From Magicicada septendecula (lineage: Eukaryota; Arthropoda; Insecta; Hemiptera; Cicadidae), in NCBI GenBank assembly GCA_034769895.1, contig CM068375.1:258633268-258697267 (forward strand): 64,000 bases of DNA, read 5' to 3'. The translations under genes and the position numbers were made by a program. The notes below the pieces were generated by a model. That model searched no databases. It was not told the DNA's origin and saw nothing but the letters and a program-made list of their open reading frames with translations. Each line of letters opens with the position of its first letter. Within the stretch, counting starts at the first letter, position 1. Shown here piece by piece: positions 1-11,839 of the stretch.

Positions 1-1836
1 TGAGACTTATTTATTATCATCGCAAATGCAGGTATAATTGGAAATTGAGTTCTTTGAAAGTTAAATGGTAAAACAGTACCGGAATATGTTAAATTTATAC
101 GTAGAATGAAAATTCTCTTATTGCGTGCGGTTCCAGTTAAAACTTCGCAATCAATAGCATACGATGCATACACTTGATGCGCATTCTTGTTCCATTGACT
201 AATGCTTCCTTTGTATTTAAGTTTCTGATCAGTAAAACGATGCAATTAACTTTCAATACTAACTTATGTGGTGGCAAACCACTAATAGTCAAAGAATTCA
301 AAAACTCTACTGGATAGTTATTGATTTCATTGTCATCATCACAAATTATTTTATCGTATCTGTGATATGTTTTCTGTTCACCTGATATTCGATTAAGTAT
401 ATCAGTATTAATAAACGTACAATCATCATTTTTAGGTGCTAAAATAACTGACTTCAATATGTTATCTGAGAGTATGTTTTCGGAAATATTTCCATACACC
501 TCATTAATAATATTATTTTCATCTCCTATTAATTGCTGAGGTATTTCAATAATATTTTCACCAAACTGAGGGAATTGTGGGGCTTCATCATTACCAATTT
601 TTTTCAAGAATTCGTCAAATTCTATTTCACTTGGTAAGGCTTTCATATTTTGAGTAAACGTTACTTTATGAAAATAAACAAATTTATGCCAACTCGTGAC
701 ACAATTTTCAATTAAAGTTGCACGTGATCCATGTGGGACAACTGGTAAGATTTGCCGAAAATCACCGCACAGAAGTATCGTTTTCACTCCAAATGGTTTA
801 TGTTTATCATTTTCATCGCATAGATCCTGCAACAATCTATCTATGATTTTCAACACTTGCAGTGGGCACATAGAAATTTCATCAATAATTATCAATGATG
901 ATGAATTTATGTAACGTCCATAGCTACTATTTGTGGTAATATTCGCTACAGAATTTTCCAAAATGGGTATAGGCAATTTAAACACATTGTGTAAAGTTCT
1001 GCCTCCAAGTAATAGAGTTGAAGCTATGCCATTGAACGCTGTTGCAATGCAACTAAGGTTAAGCGGATTTAATTTGTGAATGATTGCTGTTTGTGTGAAT
1101 GTTTTTCCACAACCTGCATGAGCGGTTAAACAAAAAACATTAGATCCAGTATCACGGTGCAAAACTTCACGAATCACACGATCAATTAGATTACGCTGTT
1201 CAATATTTGCAGTTTCATAATGCTCAGAAAACAGAAACTCTTGTTCTATTGGATCAATAGCATTTGCTTCGTCTGTTTTCTGCGAATACGTGGGAACTGG
1301 TAAACCAAGTTCTTGACGTGACACATTATGAACATTCAAAATATCTTCAATTTCTAATAGAGCTGTATTAAAGGATACTTCTTCGTTGTAATCTCTCAAA
1401 AAATCTTCACTAAGATATACTTTAAATTCATTCCATAACGCCAATGCATTGGCTGGCACATTTAATGCACAAATGTAATAAATAAATTTCGCATTTGTTT
1501 TGGTGAATGTAATTCTTTTGCTTCATTTAAACATTCGCGCCAATCATTATCATTTGAAGCAATGCCGCGAGCATGGCACGCTTCAACAAAAGAAGTGTGT
1601 ATAATTCCATTGTATGTTCTAACATCCTCAAATGATTTTGGACCACAGACATGTAATAAAAGCAATCGTAAATGGAAAAGTTCGATGTCTTTTGGTGATA
1701 CTACATATATGCGTGTAATGATTTTATCACCTCCACGCCTTCTCTTCTTCAATTTTTTTCGGGAATCTTCCCACACATAATGCAAAGGAATTTCAATATA
1801 CTTATATTCATGCGCTGATGGATCTGATCGATTCAA
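1..1836 (-). pseudogene. Helitron PIF1-like helicase domain
   Basis: DNA helicase half of a Helitron RepHel protein, which would unwind the displaced strand in rolling-circle transposition. The main frame (1459 to 137) has Walker A AHAGCGKT at residues 113-120, Walker B IIIDEISM at about 190-197, and CGDFRQILPVV just after residue 230, all standard PIF1/Helitron signatures. A preceding frame (1836 to 1462) carries the region before the helicase. A shifted frame in 1-153 carries the last motif, ending FAMIINKSQ at the window edge. At least two frameshifts separate the parts. Family assignment is secure; no full-length protein can be made. Confidence 0.9.
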
Positions 1837-1837
1837 T

Positions 1838-2546
1838 TCAAAAAATGCTAATAATTTTTTTGTCTTGCATTTTCAATTGCTTGACGTTTTTGCCCTTCTC
1901 GAAAGTAAACATTCTGTCTACGCGGTAAATGAATGTCAAGTCTAACGATGACATGTGATTGAAAATGCATTGGTAATTCATAGATGCGCCATACAGCTTC
2001 AGTTGATCCGACATAACGGCCATTTAAAAATTTTTTAACTTCATCAATTTGTATTTCTTGACCTGGTTCATTTCTCTCTTAACCTAATTCAACAGATGCA
2101 CTGTCATAGCCTTTATACACGTATTTATAAATGTATTTAACACTTTTAACTGTAGTGCATACTTCAACATTTATATGGCAATTAAATTTGGCAAGTAAAT
2201 ACGGATTGTATGGTACAACATAACGATTGTTGAGGCAACTACAACGAACTTCAGCATTAATACCATTATCACGCCTTCTGTATAATGGATATCCATTTAA
2301 TGATTCACATGTAAATTCATTAAATCGTTTTGGATAATCTTTTGTGCATTTTCCATCTCTCATACATACAGAATTTGTATTAAGTACACCGCATGGACCA
2401 TGCATCATGTGTTTTAAAACATATTCATGTAATGTAGGATGTGTTTGAATGTTAGGAATCTCCGCAGATACAACTTTATCAATATCGGTAGCGTTAACAA
2501 TTTTATCTTGCTCATTTAAAGAGAGTAAAATGTGAGCATGAGGCAA
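1838..2546 (-). pseudogene. Helitron Rep endonuclease core (HUH/Y2) and linker
   Basis: Frame 2546-2079 encodes the Rep nuclease. It begins with the HUH motif in MPHAHILLSL (two His around Ala) and ends with KYIYKYVYKG, the paired-tyrosine motif that nicks and joins DNA ends. Between them is a Cys-containing block (HGPCG, CTKDYPKRF) usual for Helitrons. The linker to the helicase lies at about 2035-1850 in another frame, seen as STEAVWRIYELPMH followed by a LPRRQNVYFREG-like stretch. Nuclease identity rests on the two motifs and their spacing. The copy is broken on both sides by frameshifts. Confidence 0.88.
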
Positions 2547-2717
2547 TCCTCTCTTTTGAAACTCAATTGTCTAAATGAGTGCTTCAACTTTACCGAAGAT
2601 TTTTTTTAGTGTAAGGCCCTCAATTAATGCTTTCAGTTTGGACTTGAATACACGCACAACAATATCAGGTCGAAAATTAGCTGACTCACCTACACCAATA
2701 TTGCTAACTATTTCAGG

Positions 2718-3410
2718 TCAACTTGGATTGCAAATCATTGTAATAAACAAAGAAGGCTTTCCGAAATGTTGTACAATTGACATTGCACCTAAATAATTCC
2801 GATACAAATTTCTTGGAGATCCATTGAATGAAGATGGTAAAATTACTCTACGGCCAACATTATTGGCATTGGGGTTCAATTCTAAATAATCTGTTAAATT
2901 GTTGTAAACTTCAGACCTAAGACTTGTTTGATTTCGTCGAATGAAATGTAACCTTGTGCCTTCTATTCTCACATACATATCAACTATCCACTGCAGAAAT
3001 AATTTTTGTGAATGGTGCAACATGCTAAAATCTTCTCTAATTGCAAGTTGATAGGCTGCATACTGAAGCATGGTTAATTTATTTCTGGGCGCTCTTGAAT
3101 TAGATGTAGTTGGTACATTATGAGAAATATTGATATGCCACCCAGTATCACCATTTGGAAAAAGTAATGGATACGCTAAAGGGTCCAATGATGAATCCAA
3201 AACAGAGATATTTTTAATGGTACCATTAACTTTTGAAAACGAAACCATATTTCTTTCAAAGGGTGGCTCACCAACAACTGTACTAAATATTACTGCTACA
3301 TCAGTTTGAACTGCATCACTATAACGGCGTAGATCTAAATCACGATTTACTTTAATGAGCATACAAATTTCTTTATTTTGATTTTCAACTCTCTGACAAT
3401 GATCTTTCAT
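2718..3410 (-). pseudogene. Helitron_like_N domain
   Basis: A 230-residue frame matching the conserved region just N-terminal of Rep in animal Helitrons. Recognisable blocks are DPLAYPLLFPNGDTGWH, the LTMLQYAAYQLAIR helix, FLQWIVDMYVRIE and RVILPSSFNGSPRNLYRNY, ending at the FITMICNPS boundary that normally leads into the Rep nuclease. The frame shifts before the Rep core begins. Part of this domain also occurs alone on the plus strand at 6823-6876. Confidence 0.88.
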
Positions 3411-3534
3411 TGCAATGAATTACCGAACGAAAGGATTAATGCGTTCCAATTCAAGAGAGATTTCGCGCATTATATTGTTATTGCATTTTTGATTATAGTG
3501 TTCACGTAATCTATAATTGACAGCAGTGTCAACA

Positions 3535-4145
3535 TCATAAAAATATAATTGCGCATAACATGGTGAGCGACCATATCCAGCAGTCATTGGACCTGATCTG
3601 TGATAAAAAAATCATGTATTTTAAAATGATACACTCCACGCGTAACTGTATCCGAAATTTTAGCTTCTGAGCTAACCATAGCAAATGATGAATTGTATTT
3701 ACGAATGTTTTCAAAATAATTTTTTGACTTTTTTTTATTGAAGGTTCATTTGAAGTAAGTCCATCATACAATGATTTAAAGTATTCATTTTGACTTAAGG
3801 CCGGTAATATTGCTTTACCCTTATGACAACATGAAGTGAATGGAGTCCTTTCACCTAAAGTGACCTCAGATTCGAAATGTTTTGCATTGCAAAACCTGCA
3901 TTGTAAATGCATTAATCCACAATCAAAAGTATTAAAATTTCTTGGAATGACATTCAGTGCGCATTTACAAATATCCCTTACAAGTATCCTTTACAATATT
4001 ACAAGTATCCCTCAAAATAATTTCATCATTTTGTATACTATTTACACTATTTAAATTTGCATTTGGTCTATTATCATTTTGACTTTCACGCGAATATATA
4101 TTCCTTCTTCTTTGTCTCTCACTCCGGATGTTCTATGTCGAGGCA
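3535..4145 (-). pseudogene. Helitron N-terminal region with Cys-rich finger
   Basis: The N-terminal end of the Helitron protein. A frame from 3912 to 3535 begins MHLQCRFCNAKHFESE, and with the following SCCHKGK it forms the Cys/His cluster typical of Helitron N-termini. Upstream, the likely initiator ATG at 4145-4143 (MPRHRTSG) reads into a frameshift after about 15 codons; an Asn/Ser-rich stretch then continues in another frame to about 3960. The domain call follows from position and the Cys pattern; the start is inferred. Confidence 0.7.
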
Positions 4146-6640
4146 TAATGGAAGTAGGTGCGAATATCTGAATGTAAAAAAAAACATGTAATGAAATTAC
4201 TGAAACTAAGATTAGACAGGGTTTAATTTAAAAATAATAAAATGTACTCACTTTTTTGAAACCACCAATAAAAATTAGGCGAGAGTAAGTCAATTCAAAT
4301 TGCTGCTACAAAATTTTCCTTTTGCAACAGGTGTATATTGTAACGTACCCGCTTTTATCAGAGGTTTCCGACTCTCCAAGAATGTATTACAATTACGGGT
4401 TGATAATTAATTCAGCCCCAATATTGGGTTCGCCAATTCGTAACGTAACAGCTTCAGGGTGTGTGTGTAACGTCCGTCTTTTTTACAGTCTCAGATGGGT
4501 CAGAACACCTCTTAGCAGTCGCCACTTATGAATTATAAAGACTGAGGTTTAAATAAAGTTGGTGGTAATGTTACCCAAACAAAGCAGAAATCGAGTGTGT
4601 GTGATTTTGGTTAAGTAGGGAAGTTGTTTAGCCTTCTTTTGAAGAGAGAGCAAGTACCGTTTGTTTACCCTCGGATTAGACGATTTCTAAATTTTTCAAA
4701 TATTTGCCGTGAACCGAATCAGCTGATTTTGACATTAGTCTCCAAATATAGGTTAACCAGACGACACTGTGGCAGAATACGACCTGGTGGATCGTCCTCT
4801 TCTTATTTATTCTGAAATCAACTACAACTACCCATTTACCCAATGGAAACACATTTTATTATTCAATATCATTTCTCAATAATATTTATTGATAATATTA
4901 TCGGTTTTTCTCTTCCGCCAAAATACAAATATTACAATCGATATTTTCATTAACTAGTACATGATATCGACTTCATTGAGTAAACATGGACTTGTCAAAA
5001 AAATCTGGTTTTGACCAATTTTATCTTTTATTTAAACATCAATCAACATATAATTCTTTTATTTATTTCCCCAGGGTTAAGGGTAAGTTCTTTTTGTTAT
5101 GAGATGGTCAGAAATGGATAATTATACTACGCTTTACAAATATAGAAAAACTTCGAAAATTTGTTTATTCTCTGAGTACGTAGTTCCGGATTTGTCCGTA
5201 AGAGAGCAGATTGTTTTATTTTTATTAAAACATGTGATTACACTTGGAAAGTTTTGTACTGAACGACAATTTGATTTGAGTTTTCTTTGTTAAATATTAA
5301 AAGAACTGTTTATATTACCTCTCTTCTCGAAGTTCTTACTTGTGTGAAGCTGTTCCTCAGGTGGTGTTCTTTGTTGTTTGTAATTTCATAACCGTCTGTC
5401 AAATACTATCTCGTCAAAACTCAAAACTCGGCTAGGCTATGCCTGATCGTTCAAAAATGGTTTTTTCACTTTTATTATGGAGTATAGCAAGTTAACTTTA
5501 ATAATTAAGGTAGTGATACATAATGTTTATACTGTTATTTAAATTTTGTAACAATTTGTGCTGTTCAAAAGATTTCTAAAGGATATTTTAATACAATTTT
5601 TGTCTCATCATTTTGTCAACCGGACAGGTTTCAATTTCAAATTCGATTAAACAATACTTGTTATTTCGTTACTCTTAGTAACCCATAATTTTTTATATAC
5701 CTTTTTATTGGTTCTCCTATTTACTTTTTAGTATATAGGCGGTTTGTAATTATTATAAATTTATTTTTGATTTACAGAAAAATAATTCTTTTTCATTTTG
5801 GTTTCTTTCCCAATTTGATTTACATAATAGGTTTCTGTTTATTTTCTTATAACTTTGGATATAAGTCTTTAATATTATTATTAACTTTACATGAATTTAT
5901 ATATTATTTATTAATCTCTTATAGTATTCCTACACTGCACTACTTCCTTCTGCCATTTTTCTCATACAGTATTATTTTAATTTTTATTATCATCTGATAT
6001 TTAAATCTTTTATGTTTTTAAAAACCCTGGGTTATCTTATACAATAACACAATTATTTTATAAAAATATAAAATTAACATAGGTATTAAATTTTGTTGCC
6101 TACACAATATAAATACTACAATAACTAAACAAAATACATAATTAGTTAGTAGCATCATAGTCTACTATTATAGTCTCTAATTCTCACATCTACAGCACAA
6201 TTCTGTAAGAAGTTCCCTTCACCTTCACTTATTACCTCATTGGGTACACTATAACTCACTTGTCACTGTATATCACTTTAATATTGTTTATAATGTTTAG
6301 TGATACAACTTAATTTTTAGCTAGTTATAGTTTACCCATTTCTGACCTTTATGGTATTACAAGAGTTATCATTTATTGGGACTGGGTTATGTACCGTTAC
6401 AATATTAAGCAAGCTGTATTTTACTTTCAACTGCACATTAATATATAAAACACAGATATCTAATATACAAAATATAAAATAAACGCTTTTTTGCCTTGAC
6501 ATACACTCCACAGACTATTGGAAAAGGAACATTTGAAATCACACAAAATTCACAGCTCATTCAGTCAATCTGTCAGTAATTATTTGTTGGCAACATTTTA
6601 AAATTCTTTGGCGACAATCTCTACTCTGTGCGACTGTTTG
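4146..6640. other. AT-rich stretch, no gene recognised
   Basis: About 2.5 kb between the Helitron and the 39-bp repeat. Open frames of 60-76 codons exist at 4322, 4624, 5099 and 5767 but lack family signatures and have low-complexity composition. I see no LTR pair, terminal inverted repeats or splice-supported exons. The 5' end of the Helitron should lie in the first few hundred bases. Confidence 0.5.
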
Positions 6641-6643
6641 ACC

Positions 6644-6729
6644 ACAGACTATTATGTGTTTGACATTGGCAGTATGAACGTAAACAAACGACAGACTATT
6701 ATGTGTTTGACATTGGCAGTATGAACGTA
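6644..6729. repeat. 39-bp direct repeat, two copies 8 bp apart
   Basis: The 39 bases at 6644-6682 recur exactly at 6691-6729, separated by 8 bp. Each copy begins ACAGACTATTATG and ends AGTATGAACGTA. It is either a local duplication or what remains of a short tandem repeat. Confidence 0.9.
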
Positions 6730-6822
6730 CACTAAAATGAAAAAATTATAATTTTATTCTTCGTATTGTTTAAATTATCAGCCATCCTTACTATTTCTTT
6801 TATGAATTTTCCAACCTGACCC

Positions 6823-6876
6823 TTTAGCGTATCCATTACTTTTTCCAAATGGTGATACTGGGTGGCATATCAATAT
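6823..6876 (+). mobile_element. Fragment of Helitron_like_N domain
   Basis: A short stretch that is nearly the reverse complement of 3139-3185 and reads DPLAYPLLFPNGDTGWHINI on the plus strand. Flanking bases on either side do not match the Helitron at 1-4145, so this is an isolated scrap of a second copy or a captured piece. The 60 bases that follow (a CCTGATGATG block, then GACGAAAAGC, then an AATAAA) resemble the tail region of Penelope-like elements, but only weakly. Confidence 0.75.
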
Positions 6877-6959
6877 TCAGGTCGTTGTTTAAGACCTGAT
6901 GATGTCAGTGATGACGAAAAGCTTAGTCGAACAATAAAAATTATAGCAGTTAGAAAATT

Positions 6960-7338
6960 CATAAAAGAAATATAATTTTATTGCCTGGCAACAAAATTAT
7001 TTTATTTTTAACAATTACCATTGTTTGAAAAAGTTTAAATGAATTTTCAAGTGCAAATGAATGTTTTATTTTATTTTATTTAATGTATTTGTAACACATA
7101 TTATATATAAATTTTAGCTTTCTGCACTCCTTCTCCATATAAACTTTAACTATGCCAAATCTCACACTCCTCCGTCCACGCAATGTGCTTAAAAAGGGGT
7201 ACAAAGTTTTCTCTTCACGTATTAATATATAGATAATTAGAAGTTCGTTACGACTATGGCAGCCTATGCAATTGATCCGATGCAATTAACCACAGGTTCC
7301 CGATGTTATAACGTAGGTAAGACGTTATACTGGAATGA
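6960..7338. other. Unassigned stretch downstream of element Y protease
   Basis: AT-rich sequence in which element Y's pol and 3' LTR would be expected on the minus strand. A 69-codon minus frame (7285-7076) has no pol motif. I could not find a match to the Y LTR seen at 11840, so the left end of Y appears lost or rearranged. Confidence 0.4.
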
Positions 7339-7587
7339 CTAAAAAGGTACATTTATTGTGTGTTTATTTATTTTTAGCTGTAACAGTATTTGTTTAGTTA
7401 CTTTTTTACTGCGAACACCTGTTACCCCTACAACACTAATTCCCAATACTGGTAGTTGTGGAATTGTCTCAGTGGTTTGATTTTTTATTTTTTCAAAAAC
7501 TTTATCATCTATTGCGGCCAGTTCACTCCCTGAATCTACTAGAAAAGTGTATTTGGAATTAAACACTTCGGCTTCAATTTCTGCCAT
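7339..7587 (-). pseudogene. Retroviral-type aspartic protease fragment (element Y)
   Basis: An 82-codon frame with the aspartyl protease active site FLVDSGSELAAI (DSG in place of DTG) at about residues 14-26, followed by a LPVLGISVVGVTG flap-like segment. It would cleave the Gag and Pol polyproteins. It stops at NVPF, just where the second conserved block (a FDILIG-like stretch in gypsy-A) should follow; a single-base loss in a T run appears to cause the stop. The frame also differs from that of the Gag upstream. No pol follows. Confidence 0.75.
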
Positions 7588-7711
7588 GCCAAAATTATTG
7601 CTACTCTCCCCACTTCTTCATCGGATAACTCATTATGTATATTGGTAATAAGTGACCCTATTGTTATGTGATTTCTAGACGGCTGGGGGCTTTCCTTTTC
7701 AACCGCCCTCA

Positions 7712-8652
7712 TTAGTTTAACTGTACTGGAGGTGGTGGTTCGCTGTAAACCCCCCTATGATCCCCTCTACTGTTTTGATTATTAGAAGGTGCTTCAACGC
7801 CCCTAGACTCGTTTGGGTTACCAACATATCCCCCTCTCCCTCTGTGGTTCAAATTTCCCGGCATTCCACGATTACTGGTGAAACCTCTCCCTCTATTACT
7901 CCCTCTAAACTCATTACTATAATTTTCCCTTCTACTAAACTCACTATTATCAAAACCCCTATTATAATTATCTACTCTCCTTTGAGCACCACCCCTAGGA
8001 CCACGACACCTATAACACTGATTTCGAGAACCATTATAATTGCTAGCTCTACAAGGGTGTGGACATAACCACGCACCCTCCTCGGATCTACTCATATTAT
8101 TATCGTGTCTAAACAAATGGTCTGGTTGTCTTATGTCGGTATTCATTGATCTCGATTCCTTATCTCTAATATTTATTGATTGATATTTATTGTCTTCTTC
8201 CTCTTTCATACTCTGGTAAGCTTCTAAGATTTTCTCTAATTCAGCTACATCATTAAACTCCCGGGTTCTAATTGTGGATCGTATGTATTTAGGTAAATGC
8301 TTACTAACATACCTTATAAAAGATGAAAGAGGCATTGGTGGTTCTAGATATTTAACCTGGCTATATAGTCGTGTCACATACGACGTAATACTCATATGTT
8401 TAATATTGAAATTACCCCATCCCATTATTGTACTGCGTAAACCCTCTTGTTTTTCCTCTGACCAATATTTATTTTTAAATGCTCGTTCAAACTCATCAAA
8501 ATCTGCCCACTTATCATTATGAGCGTCCGCCCAAATTTTAGCATCCCCTTTAAAATACTTCAAAATTCGTACTAACTTTATTTTGCAGCTTTCTTTATTA
8601 TACTTGTTAAAACTCTTTATAGAATTTAAAAATTGTATGGGGTTTACAGTAA
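7712..8652 (-). pseudogene. Gag capsid-like and RGG-rich region (element Y)
   Basis: Structural Gag of a gypsy-type element. The open frame runs back past the first Met (8563) to about 8652, where it begins TVNPIQFLNSI, matching the KRNPIEFIERV block in gypsy-A. WADFDEFERAFKNKYWSEE is homologous to NNFNEFKKLFKDKYWSEA in gypsy-A. The C-terminal third is rich in Gly, Arg and Asn with RGG-like repeats and has no complete CCHC zinc knuckle (only CYRCRG), so RNA binding probably relies on the RG repeats. The missing N-terminal coiled coil lies 2.2 kb away at 10837-11787. Confidence 0.82.
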
Positions 8653-10836
8653 TCTTTATGCATATTTAATTAATTGCATAAATTAATTAACTTTTAATTA
8701 TATAAAATTTCTTTTGATGGCAATTATCTAGTAGAACATGTTTCCTTGTGCCACGCGTTGGGCAGCCATTTACATACGGTGTTTATTTTAATATATCATG
8801 CCAAACGTTGGTAGCGTCATTTATAATGATATTAATTAAATCGCTTAGCAAAAAGACTCTTAAGTAAAATTAATCTATGTTCTCAAAGATAACTTTACTA
8901 AGTGGGTTTTCTGTAATAATGAACGCATGTGTTTAAATGTACTTAAATAGCTAATTTATTATTCATTACGTAAGTTTATAATCATACATATAAAAACGTT
9001 TGCTGTACCTGTAAATACACACATATATCTTAAAACAAGTTCTAGTTCATATGATAGCTGAAAAAGACATACATACATAAATCATGGTATACAACAATTC
9101 AAATAATAATTAATTGATGCGTTCATTAATCCCAGATAGTTTTGTTTACACGTTCATTATTTATAACTTTAACTCTATTTGTTTTTATCAAATTTATTTA
9201 AAACTTCCCAGGGTAGGGATTCTTTGAAAGAATCAGGACCGTAGTAGTTACTTAAAGTAATAAATTAATAATTGTTACTTGAAATTTAGAATATCCGTTT
9301 TATGGTCCATCGGCGTCCGATCCCTTTGTTGTGGTGTAGGCAGAAAGACACATCTTGTTGAATGACGTTGAATGCACAACCACTTGTATACACCCACGAG
9401 AACTCGCGTCATTTATAGAGCTGTGTAGATATGCTATTGTTTTCAGTGTCAGTTTGTGTAAATCATTGTAAAATAAGTGTTGTATGTTCATTTCGCAAAT
9501 TTAATGTTTATGTCTGTTCGTCACTGAAACTTACTCGACTTTTTATCGATGTATATACGATTATATTATTTCGTTCAAGTATTACATGTTCTATTATATT
9601 TAATGTAATTCAGTAACACTGACTAACTGTAAGTTTTGTCTAATCTGTACAATACACTAGTAATGTTTCTTGTTGACTCAGATTCATAATGATGTTGATT
9701 AATACATAAGTCCGTTAAGTCACATTTTGAATTCTACAGTTTGAAAATCACTAAGTCCGAATACTATAACATGACGATGTCACTAAGTCTGGTAACTTAT
9801 ACGAAACTGAGCACAGTAATACCGCGTCAAAATAAATGTTCACAAATTGTAATAAGACTCATACTGATACTAAACTTGATACTAAGAGATATTGAGATAT
9901 ACTAAACGCCTCTCCGTGTTAGACAGTTAGTTTTATCAACTTGTCCGTACTCAAATTTTTGTCTTGTGGTCTGTCCATGCCTTTTCTTACTTGTGATAGG
10001 TCAGCTCAAAGTTTTCTCGGAATATTTCGTCCCACTTCTCCAGGGTTTTTGGTTTCTATTCCATGATTCGCTTTGGCTTTTGGTTACCATAGAAACTGTC
10101 CTCTCCACCGGTGTTCTTCGCAAGACTTGTACTCTGATAGGTTGTCAGACATCCCCAGATTTTTCCTGTTCGAACGTTGACCTATTTCGCAGAATTTCTA
10201 GCGATTATGCGCCTGTCGATCACTCTTTTGTGTGGGACATACGCAGTGTTGTCCTAACTCGTACACATCTGTTACTTAAGTCCTTTTGAAGCATTGTTCT
10301 ATCGCACACCCCTTTTTTGTAACTATTAATAACTTCTGACATATGTTGGTTGGTGAAGTCACCCCGACTTTCTAATCGTAAATTGCGTCTGTCACGTAAA
10401 CGTTACCTCCAGCTGTGCAGCTTATATCGAGTCTTTTCAATTATTTACTTCTTCTATTGTCTCTCTTAAAGTGCAGCATGTTCACTCCTTTGTAACATCC
10501 TGTCCCCTTTTTTGCAGTACCATCGTATTCTGACGTAACCTGAGTGGACGTACGCCTTATTTCTCCGTACACGTGTGAGTGTCCTCGTCTGCTTTGTGTT
10601 GAATGTTGTGGGATAATAATTTTTAGCCAAGCTTCTCCTGTCATCTCGTACTTTCATATCTGTTGTTGAGTAGAACCTAACATCTTTCTATTGTCTGTTA
10701 GCGACGCTGTTCTGACATCTTCACATTAAGTCTTATTTATTGCTTTGACTAGAAGTCGTTGACACAACTGCGTGTGAACAAAATCAGTCGAGGAGAAAAT
10801 TTGAAATTTTTAAATTTTCGCTCGTTATAGGTTCAC
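8653..10836. other. 2.2-kb segment separating the two halves of element Y Gag
   Basis: In gypsy-A the coiled coil is contiguous with the capsid region; here the same join is split by about 2.15 kb. Residues resembling the end of the coiled-coil part (TSENLKISNF in a shifted frame) can be read to about 10800, and the capsid resumes at about 8650. The stretch has no recognisable protein; short frames at 9966 and 10441 have no family features. A consensus-like donor (GG then GTAAGTGAG, minus strand) sits at the end of the coiled-coil frame, but no good acceptor is visible at 8652. It is most likely an old insertion such as a solo LTR. Confidence 0.45.
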
Positions 10837-11787
10837 TCACTTACCCTCATTACTGAAATAACCTAATTCAACATCAACATTCACTCGTTCACACATATTG
10901 GTTAGTTTTTTATTAATTGATAAGCTTAAATCTTCTCTAACTTTAGTTATCTCTTGTTCATGTTCTGTGTACTTACTTTTCAAATTAGTTACACTAGTTT
11001 TAATTGTGTCAATTTGCTCAAAGTTACTTCTGAATTCATCATTAATATTCTCTTGTATTTTATTCGCTTTTTTAATTCGCTCACACTCATCAACTTCACC
11101 TTGAACATTACTGTCAATTTTGTCATTTTGTTTTTTAATTTTGTCATTAAATTTATTTGTTAACGCGTCAAATTTTTTGTTTGTCTCTATTAGTTTCTCG
11201 TTTTGTTTTTCGTTAATTGTTTTTATATCATTCTTCATCTCGGTTCGTATTTTTTCTACATTTATAGTCATCTCACTTTTCACTCCAACAATAGTCTCAT
11301 TCATACTTTTCAATCGGCTGTTCATATTTACATCACTCATTTTTAGTTCGCTTCTTATGTTCGCAAACTCGTTATTTATTTCTATTAACCTTTCGTCTTG
11401 TTTGTTAAGTTTATTATTTACAACATTTATCTCTGATTTGATTTCAGATTTAAATTCATTTAAACTCGTGTTTTGTTGGTCAAACGTATCATTTAAACTC
11501 GCGTTTAAACTATCGTTATTCTTATCATTATTCTCCTTTTGTTGTTCGAACTTATTATTCATCTCTGACATATTCTTTTTCATTACTTCCATAATCAACG
11601 CTAATTGATTAAATATATCTACATTATTGCTCTTGCTATTCTTAGCGTCTATTATTTCAATTTTGTCTGTTGTATCGTCTACGCTCTCGTTAATATTTGT
11701 CGATATTAAATCATCTTGTGTAACATCTAAAATTGACCCCCCTCTACACTCTCACATAAATTTGCATCCGTATTTTTCTCTGCCATT
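10837..11787 (-). pseudogene. Coiled-coil Gag N-terminus (element Y)
   Basis: Starts at the ATG at 11787 (MAEKNTDANLCESVEGG). After 17 codons a run of six C on the plus strand (11737-11742) shifts the frame; the frame from about 11736 to 10837 then stays open for 300 codons. The protein is a long Lys/Glu/Asn-rich heptad-like coiled coil (repeated NNKFEQQ, NEKQNEKL, KKFDALTNKFNDK) with no catalytic motif. It matches the coiled-coil N-terminus of gypsy-A Gag in position and style and the ORFs of elements X and Z. The likely role is Gag multimerisation, which is inference. Confidence 0.75.
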
Positions 11788-11818
11788 TCGACTAGGTTGT
11801 AAATTAATTTTAATTTAC

Positions 11819-11837
11819 GTCTCTGTTAGGGGCGCCA
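11819..11837 (-). promoter_or_regulatory. Primer-binding site of element Y
   Basis: Minus-strand TGGCGCCCCTAACAGAGAC lies two bases inside the LTR edge at 11840. It resembles the tRNA-Lys-type binding site (TGGCGCCCGAACAGGGAC) used by many retroelements. Confidence 0.75.
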
Positions 11838-11839
11838 TT

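Larger units (their letters stand above)
1..4145 (-). mobile_element. Helitron, decayed, continues past left edge
   Basis: A rolling-circle transposon read right to left: an N-terminal region, a Helitron_like_N domain, an HUH/Y2 Rep endonuclease and a PIF1-type helicase occur in the family's order on the minus strand. The frame changes several times, so the copy is dead. The helicase C-terminus is cut by the window edge, so the 3' hairpin and CTRR end are not visible. The 5' TC end must lie right of 4145 but I could not place it. The start ATG of the N-terminal region is the complement of 4143-4145. Confidence 0.9.

Noticed and set aside
4322..4531. Possible LTR start (TGTAACGTACCCG) with a primer-site-like GGTTCGCCA on the minus strand nearby
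   Set aside because: The spacing to a CA-ended LTR edge is wrong and no second copy was found in the window.
5767..5997. Hydrophobic 76-codon frame resembling a small membrane protein
   Set aside because: Composition follows the very T-rich DNA; no homologous features or neighbouring exons.
10898..11608. Long hydrophobic plus-strand frames suggesting membrane proteins
   Set aside because: They are antisense shadows of the Lys/Asn-rich coiled coil on the minus strand, as are those at 34345-35109 and 57832-58150.
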